DNA of 7,353 nt, taken from NCBI GenBank assembly GCA_002505935.1, contig DAWL01000178.1:1-7353 (forward strand), written 5' to 3'. Shown piece after piece: positions 6,570 to 7,353 of this stretch. Made by a program: the position numbers and the translations under genes. Under the pieces are notes generated by a model, which saw only the letters and a program-made list of their open reading frames with translations, did not search any database and was not told the origin of the DNA. The stretch comes from Euryarchaeota archaeon UBA226 (GTDB lineage: Archaea > Thermoplasmatota > Poseidoniia > Poseidoniales > Poseidoniaceae). The stretch's first letter is position 1, and every line of letters starts with the position of its first letter.

Positions 6570-6630
6570 CCCGGTTCAATACAGGCTTCTCTCAGGCCAA
6601 GCAGGCCGGGGAAAAAAGGATGGGAAAAAT

Positions 6631-7221
6631 ATGACAAAAGGAGAGTACTCGATTCAGGACCTCCTCCAGAGAGAGGTATTTGTGAATCAGACGAAAGTCG
6701 GAGTGATTGTTGGTGAAAGGCACCACCCGAATGAAGCACGTGTACAGTCGATGCGCATTCAGGTGATTCCAGAGATTGCTGAAGAATACATGCGCAAGCC
6801 TGCCGAACTTGCTCCACTACCCAAGGAACTGGTACACAGTATCAGAGCCGATGGCGCAGTGAAGTTGAGTAAGTCGATGCGCGAGTTGCAGAGAAGGTGG
6901 AGAAACACCGTACGCATAGACGAGAAATTGTACGCACCAGATGAAATGATTGACAGAGCACTACTGGACAACCAGGGAATGGAAATCGGAGTGGTGACAG
7001 AATTAGTCAAGGTAAAGCGAACATATCGAGGAGTCTGTGTGAAGGTTCGATCAGGAATCCAGAGACAATATGGCGTAGAGCCTGTGCTCAGAATACCAAT
7101 AACTGCAATTTCACGTACACGTGAGAGGCTGGACGAAGTCGTTCTGTCAAGAACATTCGAGAAGACATTGCAACTTCCGTCTTTCCTGCAGATCAACGAT
7201 CCGGATTACGGTCTTGAGTGA
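6631..7221 (+). CDS. Tandem PRC-barrel-like protein of unknown function
   Basis: 196 residues with no signal peptide or membrane segment. I see two copies of a PRC-barrel-like pattern. The first is at about 12-47, REVFVNQTKVGVIVGE and then RIQVIP. The second, at about 107-172, is fuller: RALLDNQGMEIGVVTELVKV followed by VLRIPITAISRTRERLDEVVL, matching the family's pattern of a 'G.xiG.v' strand and a closing 'iPlsaI..v.d.viL' strand. A basic helical stretch (78-95, rich in Lys and Arg) links them. Known PRC domains include the RNA-processing protein RimM and the photosynthetic reaction-centre H subunit, and archaea carry many small uncharacterised ones, so an RNA or ribosome-related role is a guess. 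The start ATG 6631 is favoured over TTG 6553 because a TATA-like box (6563-6569) lies inside the longer frame and an AGGA (6617-6620) precedes the ATG by 10 nt. It is followed by a tRNA-Ile gene on the same strand. Confidence 0.72.
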   Translation: MTKGEYSIQDLLQREVFVNQTKVGVIVGERHHPNEARVQSMRIQVIPEIAEEYMRKPAELAPLPKELVHSIRADGAVKLSKSMRELQRRWRNTVRIDEKLYAPDEMIDRALLDNQGMEIGVVTELVKVKRTYRGVCVKVRSGIQRQYGVEPVLRIPITAISRTRERLDEVVLSRTFEKTLQLPSFLQINDPDYGLE

Positions 7222-7259
7222 AACTTGAAACTGACTACGATTCTATTGCTTCAGGCTTG

Positions 7260-7270
7260 ACCGTCACGGT
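7260..7270. repeat. Short inverted repeat upstream of tRNA-Ile
   Basis: ACCGT-C-ACGGT is a perfect 5-bp inverted repeat with a one-base centre, between the PRC gene stop and the tRNA start. A one-base loop cannot form a hairpin in RNA with all pairs kept and there is no T run after it, so it does not look like a terminator. It may be a protein-binding site or chance. Confidence 0.3.
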
Positions 7271-7303
7271 TATGTCTGTAAGTAGGGTCGCCGCAACGCC
7301 CTT

Positions 7304-7353
7304 GGGCGGGTAGCTTAGATTGGTTGGAGCACCCGGCTGATAACCGGGAGGTC
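7304..7353 (+). tRNA. tRNA-Ile (GAU anticodon), 3' end cut by window edge
   Basis: The acceptor 5' strand GGGCGGG (7304-7310) is followed by TA and a D-arm closing GCTT with GAGC (7313-7330). The anticodon arm pairs CCCGG (7332-7336) with CCGGG (7344-7348) around the loop CTGATAA, with anticodon GAT at 7339-7341, and variable-region bases AGGTC reach the window end. The T-arm and acceptor 3' strand lie outside. No intron is visible in the anticodon loop. No convincing TATA box is seen in the 82 nt upstream. Confidence 0.92.

Larger units (their letters stand above)
6186..6630. promoter_or_regulatory. Divergent, AT-rich intergenic regulatory region
   Basis: No credible gene is visible in these 445 bases on either strand; a 125-codon minus-strand reading frame starting near 6817 is mostly antisense to the PRC gene. 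By hand count 6241-6540 is about 30% GC, much lower than the flanking genes. It lies between two genes transcribed away from each other and holds a TATA-like element near each end. It also contains five copies of the palindrome CAATTG at 6251, 6271, 6341, 6405 and 6529, plus a small ACTAT-GAAA-ATAGT hairpin at 6321-6334. I read it as a double promoter with operator sites. An unannotated small RNA cannot be excluded. Confidence 0.75.

Noticed and set aside
6553..6630. Longer PRC protein from TTG 6553
   Set aside because: The TATA-like box at 6563-6569 would lie inside the coding region, and the extension has no domain-like content.
6440..6817. 125-codon minus-strand reading frame crossing into the PRC gene
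   Set aside because: About half of it is antisense to the PRC gene, and the translation is Ser/Cys/Leu-rich with no motif or ribosome binding site.

Overview
The window reads as a chromosomal segment of an archaeon, most plausibly a planktonic euryarchaeon such as a Marine Group II-like lineage; that lineage guess is inference. The archaeal signs are a deoxyhypusine synthase gene, TATA/BRE-like promoter elements in the one long intergenic region, weak or absent Shine-Dalgarno signals at most genes, and an archaeal-looking tRNA-Ile. Two genes belong to families best known from bacteria (UvrB and an actinobacterial-type L-lysine 6-aminotransferase), which suggests acquisition by transfer.

Layout. 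1-1650 (+) is the 3' part of uvrB, open at the left edge. It is followed 46 nt later by a complete deoxyhypusine synthase (dys, 1697-2698, +). dys meets a minus-strand cluster tail to tail with no spacer: the two stop codons together form TGATCA. The cluster, read leftwards from about 6185, is a LOG-family nucleotide-monophosphate phosphoribohydrolase-like gene, lysine 6-aminotransferase (lat), a divergent extended-SDR-like protein, and a small capless HAD phosphatase. The spacers are 56, 9 and 8-38 nt, so the four genes are probably one operon. 6186-6630 is a non-coding divergent promoter region. Its centre (6241-6540) is about 30% GC by hand count and holds five CAATTG palindromes, one of them inside a perfect 18-bp palindrome. 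To its right lie a tandem PRC-barrel-like protein (6631-7221, +) and a tRNA-Ile(GAU) cut by the right edge (7304-7353, +).

How the genes fit together. UvrB (excision repair) and DHS (hypusine modification of aIF5A) are housekeeping functions. The minus-strand cluster is the accessory part. Lat would produce 2-aminoadipate 6-semialdehyde / piperideine-6-carboxylate from lysine, yet no aldehyde dehydrogenase is present. The downstream SDR-like protein lacks the standard SDR motifs, and the HAD and LOG-like proteins have unknown substrates. The pathway served by this operon is therefore open and is the main point of interest, together with the palindrome cluster that probably controls it. I did not see a CRISPR array, insertion sequence, phage gene or recognisable defence system.
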